From positions 1-47,874 of the forward strand of contig NZ_QKMF01000024.1 in the NCBI RefSeq assembly GCF_003208435.1: DNA of 47,874 bases. Direction: 5' to 3'. This stretch comes from Pelagimonas varians (GTDB lineage Bacteria > Pseudomonadota > Alphaproteobacteria > Rhodobacterales > Rhodobacteraceae). The notes beneath the pieces were generated by a model. It searched no databases. It was not told the origin of the DNA and saw only the letters and a program-made list of their open reading frames with translations. The position numbers were made by a program, and so were the translations under genes. Below, in pieces: positions 47,515 through 47,874 of the stretch (position 1 is its first letter; each line of letters opens with the position of its first letter).

Positions 47515-47621
47515 TTAGGCAGCAATTTTTAGCGGCGATCCATAAACGGGATAATCGGCCTTATGATCGTCCCACTGACCTTGGAAATACGTTTCCAACT
47601 GCTCAGCGGTAAGCTGTATGG
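47515..47621 (-). pseudogene. C-terminal gene fragment truncated near an IS3 end
   Basis: On the minus strand, between two stops, the frame reads LTAEQLETYFQGQWDDHK and PLKIAA before TAA at 47515-47517. It has protein-like composition but is only about 34 codons and has no start. Upstream in its transcription direction lies the IS3 end at 47676. It is probably the tail of a gene interrupted by the insertion. The family is not recognised. Confidence 0.35.
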
Positions 47622-47675
47622 TTTCTTAGTCCTGCGGTCCTCCGCTGGTAACAGAAGTTATATGCACCATGGACC

Positions 47676-47874
47676 TGTCCCGCTTTTGTGACGCTCCTAG
47701 TGCTCGTTCAGGCCGCTTTCCTTTCGAAAGCGACAGGGCTTTTCCAGCCCGGTGCTGAGCGGCGGCGACGTGGGTTATAGAAGCCGTTGATGTATTCGAA
47801 GATTGCCATTTCAGCTTTGCGCCTTGTCTCCCGAGGATGCCGCCATGTCAGCTCAGCCTTGATGGTTTTGAAGA
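47676..47874 (-). mobile_element. IS3-family element, right end, running off the window
   Basis: The sequence TGTCCCGCTT at 47676-47685 is the likely terminal end, matching the complementary end of the remnant at 45637-45647. The element extends leftwards in its own orientation beyond the window edge and contains the transposase tail at 47708-47874. Length and left end are unseen. Confidence 0.75.
47708..47874 (-). CDS. IS3-family transposase OrfB, partial C-terminus
   Basis: The 55 visible codons read FKTIKAELTWRHPRETRRKA, then EMAIFEYINGFYNPRRRRSA, then GWKSPVAFERKAA, ending in TGA. This is the C-terminal end of an IS3-family DDE integrase, with the usual NPRRRHSALGWKSP-like motif altered to RRRSAPGWKSP. 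The start lies outside the window. The changes at the normally His-Ser-Ala-Leu site could reflect decay or normal variation. Confidence 0.85.
   Translation of the reverse strand, partial: FKTIKAELTWRHPRETRRKAEMAIFEYINGFYNPRRRRSAPGWKSPVAFERKAA

Overview
The window looks like a chromosome or large-replicon segment of a marine alphaproteobacterium of the Roseobacter group (Rhodobacterales). The evidence is the mix of TRAP and TTT carboxylate transporters, peptide and NMT1-type ABC importers, RTX proteins, a carboxyspermidine-type polyamine pathway and an FNR-like site. The organism assignment is inferred from gene content; no rRNA or marker gene is present. I found no tRNA, rRNA or CRISPR array.

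Layout. 1-1.7 kb: an AT-rich sulfotransferase-like gene between unassigned, degraded-looking stretches. 1.7-4.3 kb (minus): a three-gene NMT1/THI5-type ABC importer. 4.7-6.4 kb (plus): two exported proteins, one with a YHYH domain. 6.5-12.8 kb (minus): an M19 dipeptidase and a complete Dpp-type peptide importer, ending in a strong terminator and facing a divergent LysR regulator (12.9-13.8 kb). 13.9-20.4 kb (minus): a complete nine-gene N-type ATPase operon, atpDCQRBEFAG. 20.7-22.5 kb (plus): a PHA synthase, divergent from atpD, with an FNR/FixK-like site between them. 22.8-25.9 kb: a DevBCA-type exporter, then a small P-loop kinase. 27-30.5 kb: a glycoside-hydrolase/RTX fusion and a second RTX protein. 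30.8-33.2 kb: carboxynorspermidine decarboxylase and dehydrogenase, closed by a terminator. 33.3-36.3 kb (minus): a TctABC transporter. 36.3-44.9 kb: a catabolic locus around a FadR-type regulator. It holds a TRAP transporter, a beta-hydroxyacid dehydrogenase, a NIPSNAP protein, an acetolactate-synthase-like ThDP enzyme and a semialdehyde-type dehydrogenase. 44.9-47.9 kb: a decayed region with two related IS3-family 3' ends pointing at each other and a frameshifted PD-(D/E)XK nuclease remnant between them.

How the parts fit. The N-ATPase is normally a second rotary ATPase beside the housekeeping F-ATPase. Its divergence from phaC across an FNR-like box suggests (inference) a link between membrane energetics, carbon storage and low oxygen. 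The peptide importer and dipeptidase form one uptake-and-hydrolysis unit under LysR control. The 36-45 kb locus looks like import plus oxidation/reduction of an unknown small carboxylate or semialdehyde-yielding substrate. It is the most attractive uncharacterised pathway here, with the glycosidase-RTX fusion next.
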